Positions 17,265-26,302 of a stretch of 64,000 bases of DNA are shown here, in pieces. A model generated the notes under the pieces. It saw nothing but the letters and a program-made list of their open reading frames with translations, was not told the DNA's origin and did no database searches. Each line of letters starts with the position of its first letter. The first letter of the stretch is position 1. Origin of the DNA: Minicystis rosea. Its GTDB lineage: Bacteria; Myxococcota_A; Polyangia; Polyangiales; Polyangiaceae. The translations under genes and the position numbers were made by a program. Where the stretch lies: contig CP016211.1 in the NCBI GenBank assembly GCA_001931535.1, positions 2,570,501 through 2,634,500 of the forward strand, in the 5' to 3' direction.

Positions 17265-17299
17265 CAAGTCGTTGAGCGCGCGAGGGCTCGAGTGGCGCG

Positions 17300-18655
17300 T
17301 CACGCGCGTGTGGCGGCGCGCTTCTTCTTTGCAGCGGTGTAGCCCGAGACGACGCGGCGCTTTCGCTCCTCGATCTTCTCGAGCTCCCGTTCGAGCCCCT
17401 CGCGCCGCGCGAACACGCGGGCGAAGACGATGGCCACGTACTCCCCCAGCGAGTCGGCGGCGATGGCCGCGACGAGCGCCTGATCGTGGCGGAACCGGAT
17501 CACGGGCGCCGTGCCGGCCTCGGACGTTGCGCCGGTCGCGAGGAAGTACAAATCCCCCGATACGTCGGTGCCGAGCGGGATACCCGTCTTCAGCGGGTCG
17601 AAGGCGCGGATGTCGAGATCACCCTTCTTCCCCGAAGGCGCCTCGTCGGCTTCCTCTTCGTGCTCTTCGATCATGCCTTCGAGCTCGCCGAGGAGCTCTT
17701 TCATGCGCGCTGGCGGTCCGATCTCGCGATCGCCGATCGAGCCGTGGGCCGCGAGGAGCTCTGCGAGATCGCTGGGGAGCGCGCGGCCGAGCTGCTTTTC
17801 GAGCGAGGTGATCTCCCGCGCTTTCGCCGGCGCGCCGGCTTCCACGTCGGCCGCGGAGAGCTTCCAGGTCTCGAGCAACGCGAGCGCGCCGGGTACGTCG
17901 AGCGGCAATTGCTTGGGCAGCTTCGCGGGCGCGGCGCCGCGGGCCGAGCTCTTGGGGATCACCTTGGCCCGCACGAGGAGCGCGCGCAGCTTGGTCGCGC
18001 CCGGGCCTTCGATCGACGCCGTCTTCGTCACGAGCTTCGCGAGGATGTTGCGCGCGACCGCGCCGGTGATGCTGGCGACACCCGAGAAGCTGCCGCCATA
18101 TCCACCCGAGAGCACGCGGAAGACGAGCCACAAGCGATCATCGGTCCACGGCAGCGCGACCACGGCCTCCGCGGCTCGGTCCGCGGCATCGTCGTAGGCG
18201 AAGAGCCGGTTGAGCGCGTTCTCCGCGAGCGCGAAGCCCGCCACGTTCATCGGGTTGGCGCGGCCCAGCGCTTCGATCTCGGCCGGCGAGGTGAGGGCGA
18301 GCCCGCGATCGAGGGCCTCTGCGAGGTGGGGAATCGCCGCGACGCCGACCGACTCGGCCGGCTTGAACGCCCACGGGATGCCGTAGTGCTCGGGCCGCGC
18401 GGAGATGGCATCGAGGAACGGGCCCGCGAGCCGGCGGAGCGTGGCCGCGTGGGGCTCGTCCTCGCTCACGAAGGCGTCCACCACGGCGAAGATGGCGCTC
18501 GCCGGCGTGGGAAAGACATGAGCGCGCGGCGCCGGCGCCTTCACCAGCTCGGCGAGCCCGGCGAGGACTTGATCGGCCGCCGCCTTGTCACCCTTGGCGG
18601 CCTTCTTCGCAAGCCGCGTCAGCTTCGCTTCGATCTGTGCCGTCTGACTCGCCAT
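17300..18655 (-). CDS. SMI1/KNR4 (SUKH) domain protein with helical-repeat N-terminus
   Basis: 451 residues from ATG 18655; the frame is open to 18766 but that extension is Arg-rich and unlikely. Residues 1-55 are Lys/Ala helices. Residues 55-270 resemble an alpha-solenoid that includes AIPHLAEALDRGLAL and AENALNRLFAYDDAADRA. Residues about 285-400 match the SMI1/KNR4 pattern: ITSLEKQLGRALPSDLAELLAAHG, an acidic stretch MIEEHEEEADEA, then FDPLKTGIPLGTDVSGDLYFLATG. SUKH proteins include immunity proteins against contact-delivered nucleases, but many are general adaptors. No toxin is adjacent. The tail is Lys/Arg-rich. Function is not assigned beyond the domain. Confidence 0.88.
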   Translation of the reverse strand: MASQTAQIEAKLTRLAKKAAKGDKAAADQVLAGLAELVKAPAPRAHVFPTPASAIFAVVDAFVSEDEPHAATLRRLAGPFLDAISARPEHYGIPWAFKPAESVGVAAIPHLAEALDRGLALTSPAEIEALGRANPMNVAGFALAENALNRLFAYDDAADRAAEAVVALPWTDDRLWLVFRVLSGGYGGSFSGVASITGAVARNILAKLVTKTASIEGPGATKLRALLVRAKVIPKSSARGAAPAKLPKQLPLDVPGALALLETWKLSAADVEAGAPAKAREITSLEKQLGRALPSDLAELLAAHGSIGDREIGPPARMKELLGELEGMIEEHEEEADEAPSGKKGDLDIRAFDPLKTGIPLGTDVSGDLYFLATGATSEAGTAPVIRFRHDQALVAAIAADSLGEYVAIVFARVFARREGLERELEKIEERKRRVVSGYTAAKKKRAATRA

Positions 18656-18868
18656 GTGTGGTCCTCGCGAGCCCAGGATTGAAGACCGACGCGCGCTCGA
18701 TTCGCAAGCCCCGAGCACGTTCGCCGTCGCGTACGGAGGCGCGGATGGCGTGGCGCGCCGTTTCAACGAGATCGGTGCTTGGGCGGCAATCGTGTCAGTG
18801 CTTGGTGACGCGAATGATCTTTCGGCGCCGCGCGCCCCGTCGGCTCGGATGCCCGCGGGAGCTTCGGC

Positions 18869-20596
18869 TCAGTGCTCCACGAGCTCGCAGCGGACGTCGA
18901 CCTCGAGCGTCTCGCCGGCGCCGCCGACGAAGATGGTGCCGGAGGTCGGCGTGGCGTCCACGTAGTTGCGGCCCACGGCGACGCGCACGTGATCGGTTTG
19001 GGTGAGGACGCCGTTCGTGGGGTCGAATCCCTTCCAACCCACCTCGGGCAAATAGACTTGGACCCAGGCGTGCGACGCTTCACCCTGGCGCTGATTGGGA
19101 TTCTTCGGACCCGTGTAGATGTATCCGCAAACGTACCTCGCGGGCACGCCGAGCAGGCGGGCGAGGCAGATGAAGAGGTTCGTGAAGTCCTGGCAGACGC
19201 CGTGGCGATTCACGTACACCTCGAAAGGCGTGGTGAACACCGTGGTCGATCCTTGCCAGTACTTGTACTCCTTGAAGATGGTCCAGTTGATGTCGAGGAG
19301 CGTGTCGATGAGATCGTAGTCGTTCCGCTCCACGAAGCTCATCGCGTATTCGGTGAGCTCCATCAGCTCCGTCTCGGGGAGCTCGGGCGGGAGCAGATAA
19401 GGTTGCAGGGCCTGGCGCTGCCACGGCATCCACACGAGGGGGATGGTGGAGCGGGCGCGGAGCGGGCGGAAGTTGAGCGGGTCGGTGTCGAGCAGCTCCA
19501 CGCGCGAGCGGGCTTCCACGATCAGCTCGGTGAAGGGCGTGTCCACCAGCATGCGGCGGGTCTGGTTGCCGAAGACGTCCTCGTACTCCCGCATCTGCCC
19601 TTCGACCGAGATCATCGTCTCGTGGAAGAGCACGTTTTGCAGGCGATCGTGCATGGGCGTGAGGCGGTAGAGGTGCGTGCTCTTCTCGACCGGCTTGGTG
19701 TAGCGATAGACGGTGCGGTGTTTGACGTCGAGGCGGCGCATCTCGGCGCGGGTGGGGCGGGCGATGCGCGTCTTCGGCGGCTCGGTCTTGCCGCTCGGGC
19801 GAGGCTTCACCTCGGCACGCACCGCGCCTTGGCGCACGAGGACGAGCGTCCCCGGCGCGAGCTTGCTCCACGCCGCGGGAACCTTGGTGTGCGACTGGAT
19901 GGGATCGGAGCAGACGATCACGCCTTTGCGGCTCTTGGTGCCGCGGCGGGTGAGGTCGACCTCGACGTCGGCGTCACCGAAGACGAGCTTCTCGTAGGGC
20001 GGCGTCACGCGCAGGAGGTGCATGTGGCCGACATCGTATTTGTCGGCGTAGACCAGGAGATCGTGGCCGTCGGTGAGCACCGTGGTGAGGCTGCCGTGCC
20101 GGTTCATTTCGTCGAACCAGGTGTGCAGCGCGTTGATGTCGAGATCGCCGAGGCTGCGCGCGCCTTGAGCCGCGATCCACGAGAGGAGCTTGCAGAAGAC
20201 GAGCTCCGTGTCGGTCGAGCCGACCGGTTGGAACGCCGCATCTGCGATGGGATCGAGGCGGTGCTCGAGGCTACCGCTGTGGCCGATGAGCCAATCGCGC
20301 CCGCCGTAGCTGCGCGAGAAGGGTTGCGTGTTGGCGTCGCTGATGCTGCCCCAGGTGGCCTTGCGGATGTGGAGCAGGAAGATCGACGACTCGAGGTGCT
20401 CCCAGGCCTTCACCAGCTCGCTGCGGATGCTGCCCTGCGGGGGCGCGGGCTCCTTGAGCACCGAGGCCGAGGGCTCGCCGCCCGGGTAGTAGCCGATGCC
20501 CCAACCATCGGGGAGCTTCTTGCCTGCGTGGAGGCAGCGGAGATCGATCGAGGGGGCGAGCTCGCCTTCGAAGGAGAGCGCGAGGAGATTCGGCAT
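18869..20596 (-). CDS. fusion of YafJ-like class II amidotransferase domain (no catalytic Cys) and transglutaminase-like protease
   Basis: 575 residues. Residues 1-250 align with the YafJ-type NTN glutamine amidotransferase: MPNLLALSF in place of MCELLGMS, DGWGIGYYPGG, LLHIRKATWG, NTQPFSRSYGGRDWLIGHSG. The N-terminal nucleophile Cys2 is replaced by Pro, so glutaminase activity is not expected. Residues about 290-575 are a transglutaminase-like protein with its usual N-terminal beta domain (VKHRTVYRYTKPVEKSTHLYRLTP). The triad is complete: Cys468 in GVCQDF, His509 in SHAWVQVY, Asp525 in GFDPTNG. Such transglutaminases occur with alpha-E and circularly permuted ATP-grasp proteins in predicted peptide-tagging systems, and both occur 6-8 kb downstream here (26.3-28.9 kb). 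Cytosolic; no signal peptide. Confidence 0.93.
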   Translation of the reverse strand: MPNLLALSFEGELAPSIDLRCLHAGKKLPDGWGIGYYPGGEPSASVLKEPAPPQGSIRSELVKAWEHLESSIFLLHIRKATWGSISDANTQPFSRSYGGRDWLIGHSGSLEHRLDPIADAAFQPVGSTDTELVFCKLLSWIAAQGARSLGDLDINALHTWFDEMNRHGSLTTVLTDGHDLLVYADKYDVGHMHLLRVTPPYEKLVFGDADVEVDLTRRGTKSRKGVIVCSDPIQSHTKVPAAWSKLAPGTLVLVRQGAVRAEVKPRPSGKTEPPKTRIARPTRAEMRRLDVKHRTVYRYTKPVEKSTHLYRLTPMHDRLQNVLFHETMISVEGQMREYEDVFGNQTRRMLVDTPFTELIVEARSRVELLDTDPLNFRPLRARSTIPLVWMPWQRQALQPYLLPPELPETELMELTEYAMSFVERNDYDLIDTLLDINWTIFKEYKYWQGSTTVFTTPFEVYVNRHGVCQDFTNLFICLARLLGVPARYVCGYIYTGPKNPNQRQGEASHAWVQVYLPEVGWKGFDPTNGVLTQTDHVRVAVGRNYVDATPTSGTIFVGGAGETLEVDVRCELVEH

Positions 20597-20736
20597 TCGG
20601 CCGAGAGCCTATCCCGGTCGCGTCCTCGTCGCCAGCTTGCTTCCGTGATGCGCGGGGTCCTGCGCGCTTCCGTCGTGCGCATCGTCCGCGCTGTGCATGA
20701 GGGCGCGCGATGCTTCACAGCGCGAAGCGACGAGCC

Positions 20737-22197
20737 TCAAGGCCATGCACACTTGAAGGCGACGTCGAGGACGATGAAGAGCAGCCCGGCGAGCAGCATC
20801 GACGCGGGGAGCGTGAGCAACCAGGCGAGGGCGATGTTGCGCGCGGTCTTGGGCTGCACGCCGGCGCGTTGCGCGAGCATCGTTCCGGCGATGCCTGCAG
20901 AGAGGACGTGCGTGGTGCTCACCGGCAGCCCCGCGCCCGACGCGAGACCGACGGTGCCCATGGTGACGAGCTCGGCCGCCGCGCCCTGCGCATAGGTCAT
21001 GGGGCTCTTGCCGATGCGCTCGCCCACCGTCACGACGATGCGCTTCCACCCGATCATGGTGCCGATGCCGAGCGAGGCCGCGACCATCACGAGGACCCAG
21101 GTCGGCGCGTAGTGCACGAGGGCGCGGAGATCCTGCACCTCTCGGTCGAGCTTGGACGAAGCCTCGGGCGAGAGGACGAGCTGGCCTTGCTGCTCCAGCG
21201 CTTCGAGATCGTTGTCGACGACGACGATGCGCCGTCGCACCTCCGCGCGGGTTTCGCCGGAGAGATCGTCGATCGATGCTTTGCCGACGAGCGCGGCGCG
21301 GATGACGCCGAGGTTCTCGTAAACGCGGGTCTCGACGTCGCCTGCGTCGCATGCGGTCGTGTCCGTCGAAGCGCAGCGCGCCGGCTCGGTGGCGTGGTCG
21401 TGCACGGTCGTCGCGATGTCGCGGGCGATCGCGGCCGTATGCGCGAGGCGCGCGGCATCGGCGTGTCCATCGAGCGCGAAGCTGCCCGGCACGATGCTGA
21501 CGAGGACCAGCATCACCAGCCCGACGCCCTTCTGTCCGTCGTTCGCTCCGTGGGCGCAGCTCACGCCCGTGCACGTGAGGAAGAGGATCGCGCGGATCCA
21601 GAACGGTGGCCGGCGGCCGTCCGTGGGCGGCGTGTGGAGCGATGGTGACCGCAGGTATCGCTTCGTGAGGAAGACGAGCAGCGCGGAAGCGCCCAAGCCG
21701 AGCAGCGGCGAGAGGACGAGCGCGAGGCCGACCTCTTCGACCTTGTCCCAGCGCACGCCCTGACCGAAGCGCCCGGAGAGCATCGAGCTCGCGATCCCGA
21801 CGCCGAGGAGCGCGCCCACGAGCGTGTGCGAGCTCGAGATCGGCAGGCCTCGATACCACGTCGCCAGATTCCAGATCAGCGCGGAAAGGAGGACGGCGAG
21901 GATCATGGCGATGCTCGCCGTCGAGCCATTCTGCGCGAGCAAATCCGCTGGGAGGAGCTCGAGGATGCTCACCGCCACGGTGACGCCGCCCAGCGACACG
22001 CCGAGGAAATTCCACAGTCCCGACCACGCCACGGCCATCCATGGGCGCAGCGTGCGCGTGTAGATGACCGTCGCCACGGCGTTGGCCGTGTCGTGGAAGC
22101 CGTTCACCAGCTCGAAGCCACACACGATGACGAGCGCGGCCACGAGCACGGCGAGGCGAGCAGAGCCGATCGATGCGATGTCGAGGAGCTGGGGCAT
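20737..22197 (-). CDS. inorganic phosphate transporter, PiT family
   Basis: 486 residues. Both PiT signatures are present in inverted-repeat halves: GFELVNGFHDTANAVATVIYT near residue 28 and SCAHGANDGQKGVGL near residue 230. SSSHTLVGALLGVG and VSTTHVLSAGIAGTM are the matching motifs downstream of each. About ten membrane helices flank a cytoplasmic loop of roughly 125 residues (about 250-375) with helical charged segments and two Cys. GGAG lies 8 bases before the ATG. The family couples phosphate import to H+ or Na+. No PhoU-like DUF47 partner gene is adjacent, which is less usual. Confidence 0.95.
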   Translation of the reverse strand: MPQLLDIASIGSARLAVLVAALVIVCGFELVNGFHDTANAVATVIYTRTLRPWMAVAWSGLWNFLGVSLGGVTVAVSILELLPADLLAQNGSTASIAMILAVLLSALIWNLATWYRGLPISSSHTLVGALLGVGIASSMLSGRFGQGVRWDKVEEVGLALVLSPLLGLGASALLVFLTKRYLRSPSLHTPPTDGRRPPFWIRAILFLTCTGVSCAHGANDGQKGVGLVMLVLVSIVPGSFALDGHADAARLAHTAAIARDIATTVHDHATEPARCASTDTTACDAGDVETRVYENLGVIRAALVGKASIDDLSGETRAEVRRRIVVVDNDLEALEQQGQLVLSPEASSKLDREVQDLRALVHYAPTWVLVMVAASLGIGTMIGWKRIVVTVGERIGKSPMTYAQGAAAELVTMGTVGLASGAGLPVSTTHVLSAGIAGTMLAQRAGVQPKTARNIALAWLLTLPASMLLAGLLFIVLDVAFKCAWP

Positions 22198-22461
22198 GCG
22201 GCGCAGCTCCGAGCCCGAGGGAACGAACGAGCTCCCTCGGAGGCCGAGCCGCGATGGCCGTTGTCATGGGGACAGAGCGCCGCGCGGGACAGTTGGTGTT
22301 TCTCCCTAAGCAAAAGGCTGATGACCGAGCGCGATCGCCAGGCTCTCTCGTCCTTCGGGCGAGATCAGGAGACGACGCGCCTCGTCCACACCGCGTCGGC
22401 AACCGCTCTCGGCCGATGCAACGAACGAGCGGGGACAGCGGTACACGCCAATCAGGCCTGC

Positions 22462-23187
22462 CTACTCGCCGAGCTTCTCCAGAGGGCAATATCCACTCTT
22501 GCGGAACGACTCGAGGTCACACGAATACGCCGTTCCGCGCGGCGCTGCCCACAGCGCTTTCCCCCGAGGGAGATTTACGTCGACCTCTTTCTCTCGATGG
22601 AGAGCCTTGATGCCGGAGACCGCGATCTCGAACTCTTCGTACTTGCCGACATGGGTATCGCGCGGCGAGGGCTCGGCCCTTTGAAACCAGAACGCGCGAA
22701 AGATGGTGGTTCCGCGCTTGGTGCGAAAGAAGCGATGAGACCCCTCTCCCTGGCTCTCGAGCTCGCCGAGCGGTTTGGGCTTTCCGCCGGCGAGGGCGTA
22801 AAACCAAAAGGTCCCTGCGCTGGTGCCTTGATCCCCGTCGAGCGAGAGCGCGACGAGCGTGGGAGCGGCCTCGGAGAGGGGGTGGACGAGGAGGACCCAG
22901 GCGAGGTTCGACGACTGCGTGTCCTCCGGATCCCGCTGCGCCAAGAAGCGCGTGAGGGCGGCCATGATCGGCAACGCGCGCGGGTCGCGCGGCTCCTCGG
23001 GCTCGGGAGCCGGCGGCGGCTCGGGGACAGGAGGTTTGGGCAGCGGGGCTGGGGGCAGGGACGGCCCCTGCGGTGTGGAAGCCGCGGGCGGAGCCGTCTC
23101 TTCGGGTTGCTGTGGAACGTCGCTGCATGACACGCCTGCCGTTGCCAACAGAGAGAGCAGGAGACGACGGAGCTTCACCACGAGCAT
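22462..23187 (-). CDS. Pro-rich lipoprotein, unknown function
   Basis: 241 residues. MLVVKLRRLLLSLLATAGVSC is a lipoprotein signal peptide with lipobox GVSC. A Pro/Glu-rich linker with PPAPLPKPPVPEPPPAPEPE follows (residues about 25-65). The globular part begins at about residue 70 and mixes beta strands (NLAWVLLVHPL, TFWFYALAGG, TIFRAFWFQRAEPS) with two C-terminal Cys (YSCDLESFRKSGYC). I do not recognise the fold. It is probably anchored in the envelope with the linker spanning the wall. Monocistronic by spacing. Confidence 0.85.
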   Translation of the reverse strand: MLVVKLRRLLLSLLATAGVSCSDVPQQPEETAPPAASTPQGPSLPPAPLPKPPVPEPPPAPEPEEPRDPRALPIMAALTRFLAQRDPEDTQSSNLAWVLLVHPLSEAAPTLVALSLDGDQGTSAGTFWFYALAGGKPKPLGELESQGEGSHRFFRTKRGTTIFRAFWFQRAEPSPRDTHVGKYEEFEIAVSGIKALHREKEVDVNLPRGKALWAAPRGTAYSCDLESFRKSGYCPLEKLGE

Positions 23188-23290
23188 GCCTTGGGGATCG
23201 CGGATCCGTACGCGAGCACGTGCGCGTGGTCAAAATACCGAGCCTGTCGTCGCGACGCGGGGCCGCCGTTCGAGGCTCTCGATCGTCGCT

Positions 23291-24181
23291 TCAGCCGAAG
23301 GCGGCGAGCGTGTCGTGGGCCTCGCGCGCGAGGTCTTCCACGATGCTCGCGATGGGCTTCACGTCGTGGATGAGGCCGACGCCTTGGCCGGCGCTCCAGA
23401 TGTCGCGCCAGCGCTTGGCGCCGCTCGGGCTGCGATCGGGCGTGAAGCCTTCGGGCACGGTGTCGGCGATGAAGTTCGCGTGAATGCCGGAGACGGCGTC
23501 GGTGTAGACGATGTCGTCGGGCGTGGCGCGGACGACGCGCTCTTTGTAGGCGTCCGCGGCGCCGCATTCGGTCGAGGCGATGAAGCGCGTGCCGATGTAG
23601 CAGAGGTCCGCGCCCAGCGAGAGGCTGGCGACGACTTGGCGTCCGTCGGAGATGCAGCCTGCGGCGAGGATGGGCACGCCGAGCTCCTTCTTCAGCCACG
23701 GCACGAGGACGAACGGAGACACGCGCCCCGCGTGGCCGCCCGCGCCGGCGCCCACGGCGATGATCGCGTCGACCCCCGCGGCGACCGCCTTCTTCCCGTG
23801 CGCGAGGCCGATGACGTCGTGGAAGACGAAGCGCTTCGCGTCGTGCGCGCGCTTCACCAGCTCCGTCGGGTTGCCGTAGCTCGTCACGAGCACGGGCACC
23901 TCGAATTCGAGGCAGAGCGCCATGTCCGCCTCGATCCGCTCCTTGGGAGTGAGGCCGATGGTGAGGTTGATGCCGAAGGGCTTGTCCGTGCGCGCACGGA
24001 TCCACGCGAGGTCCTCGCGCAGGATTTCCGACGTGCGCGCGTTCAAGGAGGGCATGGTGCCGAGGATGCCCGCCTCCGCGCAGGCGACGATCATCTCCTT
24101 GTTGGAGATGAGGAACATCGGCGCGGCCACGAACGGGTACTTGAGACCGAGCTTCTTCTGGAGCGGCGTGCTGATCTTCAT
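23291..24181 (-). CDS. nitronate monooxygenase family flavoprotein
   Basis: 296 residues, FMN-binding TIM barrel of the 2-nitropropane dioxygenase/NMO family. Signatures are YPFVAAPMFLISNKEMIVACAEAG at the start, GINLTIG, the GAGAGGHAG loop and ILAAGCISDGRQVVASLSLGAD, then IGTRFIASTE. The catalytic His in the GGHAG loop is present. These enzymes oxidise propionate-3-nitronate or related substrates; several members are poorly assigned. GGAG lies 9 bases before ATG 24181. It starts 6 bases after the stop of the MpaB-like gene, so the two form an operon. Confidence 0.93.
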   Translation of the reverse strand: MKISTPLQKKLGLKYPFVAAPMFLISNKEMIVACAEAGILGTMPSLNARTSEILREDLAWIRARTDKPFGINLTIGLTPKERIEADMALCLEFEVPVLVTSYGNPTELVKRAHDAKRFVFHDVIGLAHGKKAVAAGVDAIIAVGAGAGGHAGRVSPFVLVPWLKKELGVPILAAGCISDGRQVVASLSLGADLCYIGTRFIASTECGAADAYKERVVRATPDDIVYTDAVSGIHANFIADTVPEGFTPDRSPSGAKRWRDIWSAGQGVGLIHDVKPIASIVEDLAREAHDTLAAFG

Positions 24182-24187
24182 CGAGGT

Positions 24188-25090
24188 TCACTCCGGGTCG
24201 ACGGGCGCTGCTTCTCGCTTGCGGTGAGGCACGGGGCACCCGCGCGGGAAGGTCCCGAGCTGGGACACGTCGTAGCCGTCACGATAGCCGCGGACGCTGC
24301 CGAACCGCTGTCCATTCATCGGCTCCCGTCGGGGCGGCAACATCCGGACGACGCGCGCGCGGAGGCGCAGGGCGGCGCGGGCGGCGCGGCGCTCGGCAGG
24401 CGACGGCAGCGGATAGCGCAGGGCCGTGAGGAGCGGATCGTCCATCACCGCCATCGCCATGCGCGTGGTCAGCGCCTTGGGCGCGAGCCGGTTGATGGGG
24501 AGCGTCGTCATGTGATCGAGCGTGGCATCGGCGATGGCGCGCGCCCCCTCGTCGAAGGCGAAGTGTTCGCGCTCGTACGCGTCCATGTGCGCCGCGAACT
24601 CGGCATACGTCGTCAGGATGCCTTTGATCCCCATGTGGCGCCCGAGCTCGCGATAGTAGTTGGTGGAGGCTCTGCGCTCCGCCTCGGTGAGCTTGCGAAA
24701 GCCGAAGTCGTCGATCCAACGGACGGGCGTGACGACGAAGGTCGAGAGCACGTAGAGCATGTCCTCGTTGGTGATGTCGTAAGCACCGTGCATCTGGTTC
24801 ATCCGGCGCACCGCGGTCCGCGCGCGTGGATCGGAGAAGCCGTTCTCGAGAATCGTCTCCAGGATGAGGGTGGTGTCCTCGTATCGCTTCTGCGTCCGGC
24901 CGGTGAACTCGCCCGTGGCGAAGAGCAGGCGGCCGATGGAGGGGATCGCGTAGGTCCGAAACAGCGCCAGCGACAGCGCTTGGTTGATGTCCCAATAGAA
25001 CTCGTGGCCGGTGAGGACCCGGTAGATCTCTTGGTGCTCGCGCTCGGGATCGAGCCCTTCGATGTATCTGGCCCAGTGATGTCGGTCCAT
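24188..25090 (-). CDS. oxygenase MpaB family (DUF2236) protein
   Basis: 300 residues. The all-helical DUF2236/MpaB fold shows in YWDINQALSLALFRTYAIPSIGRLL, a TGRTQKRYEDT segment, MNQMHGAYDITNEDMLYVLSTFVVTPVRWIDD with the conserved His, and Y-x-R-x-L-G before MGI. Characterised relatives are heme oxygenases of polyisoprene or mycophenolic acid pathways. The C-terminal 70 residues are Arg/Pro-rich. AAGGAG sits 7 bases before ATG 25090. It leads a two-gene operon with the nitronate monooxygenase and is divergent from a LysR gene that may control it. Confidence 0.92.
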   Translation of the reverse strand: MDRHHWARYIEGLDPEREHQEIYRVLTGHEFYWDINQALSLALFRTYAIPSIGRLLFATGEFTGRTQKRYEDTTLILETILENGFSDPRARTAVRRMNQMHGAYDITNEDMLYVLSTFVVTPVRWIDDFGFRKLTEAERRASTNYYRELGRHMGIKGILTTYAEFAAHMDAYEREHFAFDEGARAIADATLDHMTTLPINRLAPKALTTRMAMAVMDDPLLTALRYPLPSPAERRAARAALRLRARVVRMLPPRREPMNGQRFGSVRGYRDGYDVSQLGTFPRGCPVPHRKREAAPVDPE

Positions 25091-25176
25091 CCTCGACTCC
25101 TTGGGGCTCGCCGAACGTACGCGGCGGCTCGGTGCTTCCGGGCGTGATCATTCCCCTTCCGCGAGGTGACCAACAA

Positions 25177-25214
25177 TGGCCACTTGGATGCCAGTGCTGG
25201 TACCTTCGTGGCCA
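25177..25214. promoter_or_regulatory. weak inverted repeat in the MpaB-LysR divergent region
   Basis: TGGCCAC at 25177-25183 and GTGGCCA at 25208-25214 form a 7-bp inverted repeat with a long spacer, just upstream of the LysR start at 25217. It could be part of a LysR binding region but lacks the usual T-N11-A core. Tentative. Confidence 0.25.
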
Positions 25215-25216
25215 CC

Positions 25217-26143
25217 ATGGATCTCGCCGACGTCAACGTGTTTCTCTCGCTGGTGAAGCGGGGCAGCGTGCTCGCTGCGGCCAAGGAGCTCGGTGTTTCC
25301 CGCGCGACGATCCGGCGGCGGCTCGAGGTGCTGGAGCAGGAGATTGGCCGGCCTCTGTTCGAGCGGCACAAGGACGACGTCGTGCTCACGCGGGTGGGAC
25401 GCCTGCTCGAGCGGGAGGGGCCGGCGCTCCTCGGATCGGCGCGGCGCCTCGAAGGTGCTTTGAAGCAGGTCGGTCGCGAGGCCGTCTCCGGCACGCTCAC
25501 GGTGGCCATGCCGAGCGGCTTGCCGGGCGCGCTGTTCACCGCCTTCGCGCGCGAGCTCGCCGAGCGCTGGCCCGAGCTGGAGCTGGTCGGGTTCTTCGCG
25601 CCCGATCCGCTCGCCGAGCTCGAGCGGGAGGCGGACGTGGCCATCGCGAGCGGCGAGCGCCCAGGCGAGCCTTGGGTCGCGCGCTTGCTCGGCGACTTCG
25701 AGGAGCGGGCTTTGGCGGCGCGCAGCTACGTCGAGCGCGCCGGTGTCCCACGCTCGCTCGCCGAGCTCGACGATCATCGCCTCCTGTCGTGGTCGACGCC
25801 CGATCGCGATCCCACGCGCTGGCCGCTGCGCCGCGGCGGCGCTCACGTCGTGCGGCCCGCGCTCTCGACGAACGATCTGCGCAGCTTGCAGGAGTGCGTC
25901 GATGCGGGCCTCGGCATCGGGCTCCTCCCCATCTGGCCCGACCTCTCCGGGCGTCACGTCGTGCTGCCCAACATCCTCGGGCGGCGCCGCCGCTTCTGGC
26001 TCGCCAGCGCCGCGGCCAGCCGCTGGAGCCCCAGCGTCCAAGCCTTTGGTCAAGCCCTCGCGAGCTTCCTCGCCGAAGAGCTCACCCGCCCCCAAGGGCC
26101 GGAGGCAAACAGGGATCCGCGCTGGTTCAGCGAAGAGCGCTGA
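25217..26143 (+). CDS. LysR family transcriptional regulator
   Basis: 308 residues from ATG 25217, where the family's N-terminal helix begins (MDLADVNVFLSLVKRGSVLAAAKELGVSRATIRRRLEVLEQEIG); a GTG at 25166 would add 17 untypical residues. Residues 1-60 are the winged helix-turn-helix. Residues 90-300 are the effector-binding domain (GTLTVAMPSGLPGALFTAFARELAERWPELEL). It is transcribed divergently from the MpaB-NMO operon, the usual layout for LysR control of a neighbouring pathway. The effector is unknown. Confidence 0.93.
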   Translation: MDLADVNVFLSLVKRGSVLAAAKELGVSRATIRRRLEVLEQEIGRPLFERHKDDVVLTRVGRLLEREGPALLGSARRLEGALKQVGREAVSGTLTVAMPSGLPGALFTAFARELAERWPELELVGFFAPDPLAELEREADVAIASGERPGEPWVARLLGDFEERALAARSYVERAGVPRSLAELDDHRLLSWSTPDRDPTRWPLRRGGAHVVRPALSTNDLRSLQECVDAGLGIGLLPIWPDLSGRHVVLPNILGRRRRFWLASAAASRWSPSVQAFGQALASFLAEELTRPQGPEANRDPRWFSEER

Positions 26144-26302
26144 CACGAGATCGAAACGAGGTTTCGAGTCGTCGCGTGATCCAAGGGGAAGGGTGGTTGT
26201 CTCTCCGCCGAGCGGGAGAGCGCGAGACGAGATTGGCAGTCTGGTAAAGGCCTCTCGTGCGCGGGAGAAGCCTTTGCGCTCATGCGCGGAGGATGTCCGT
26301 CG

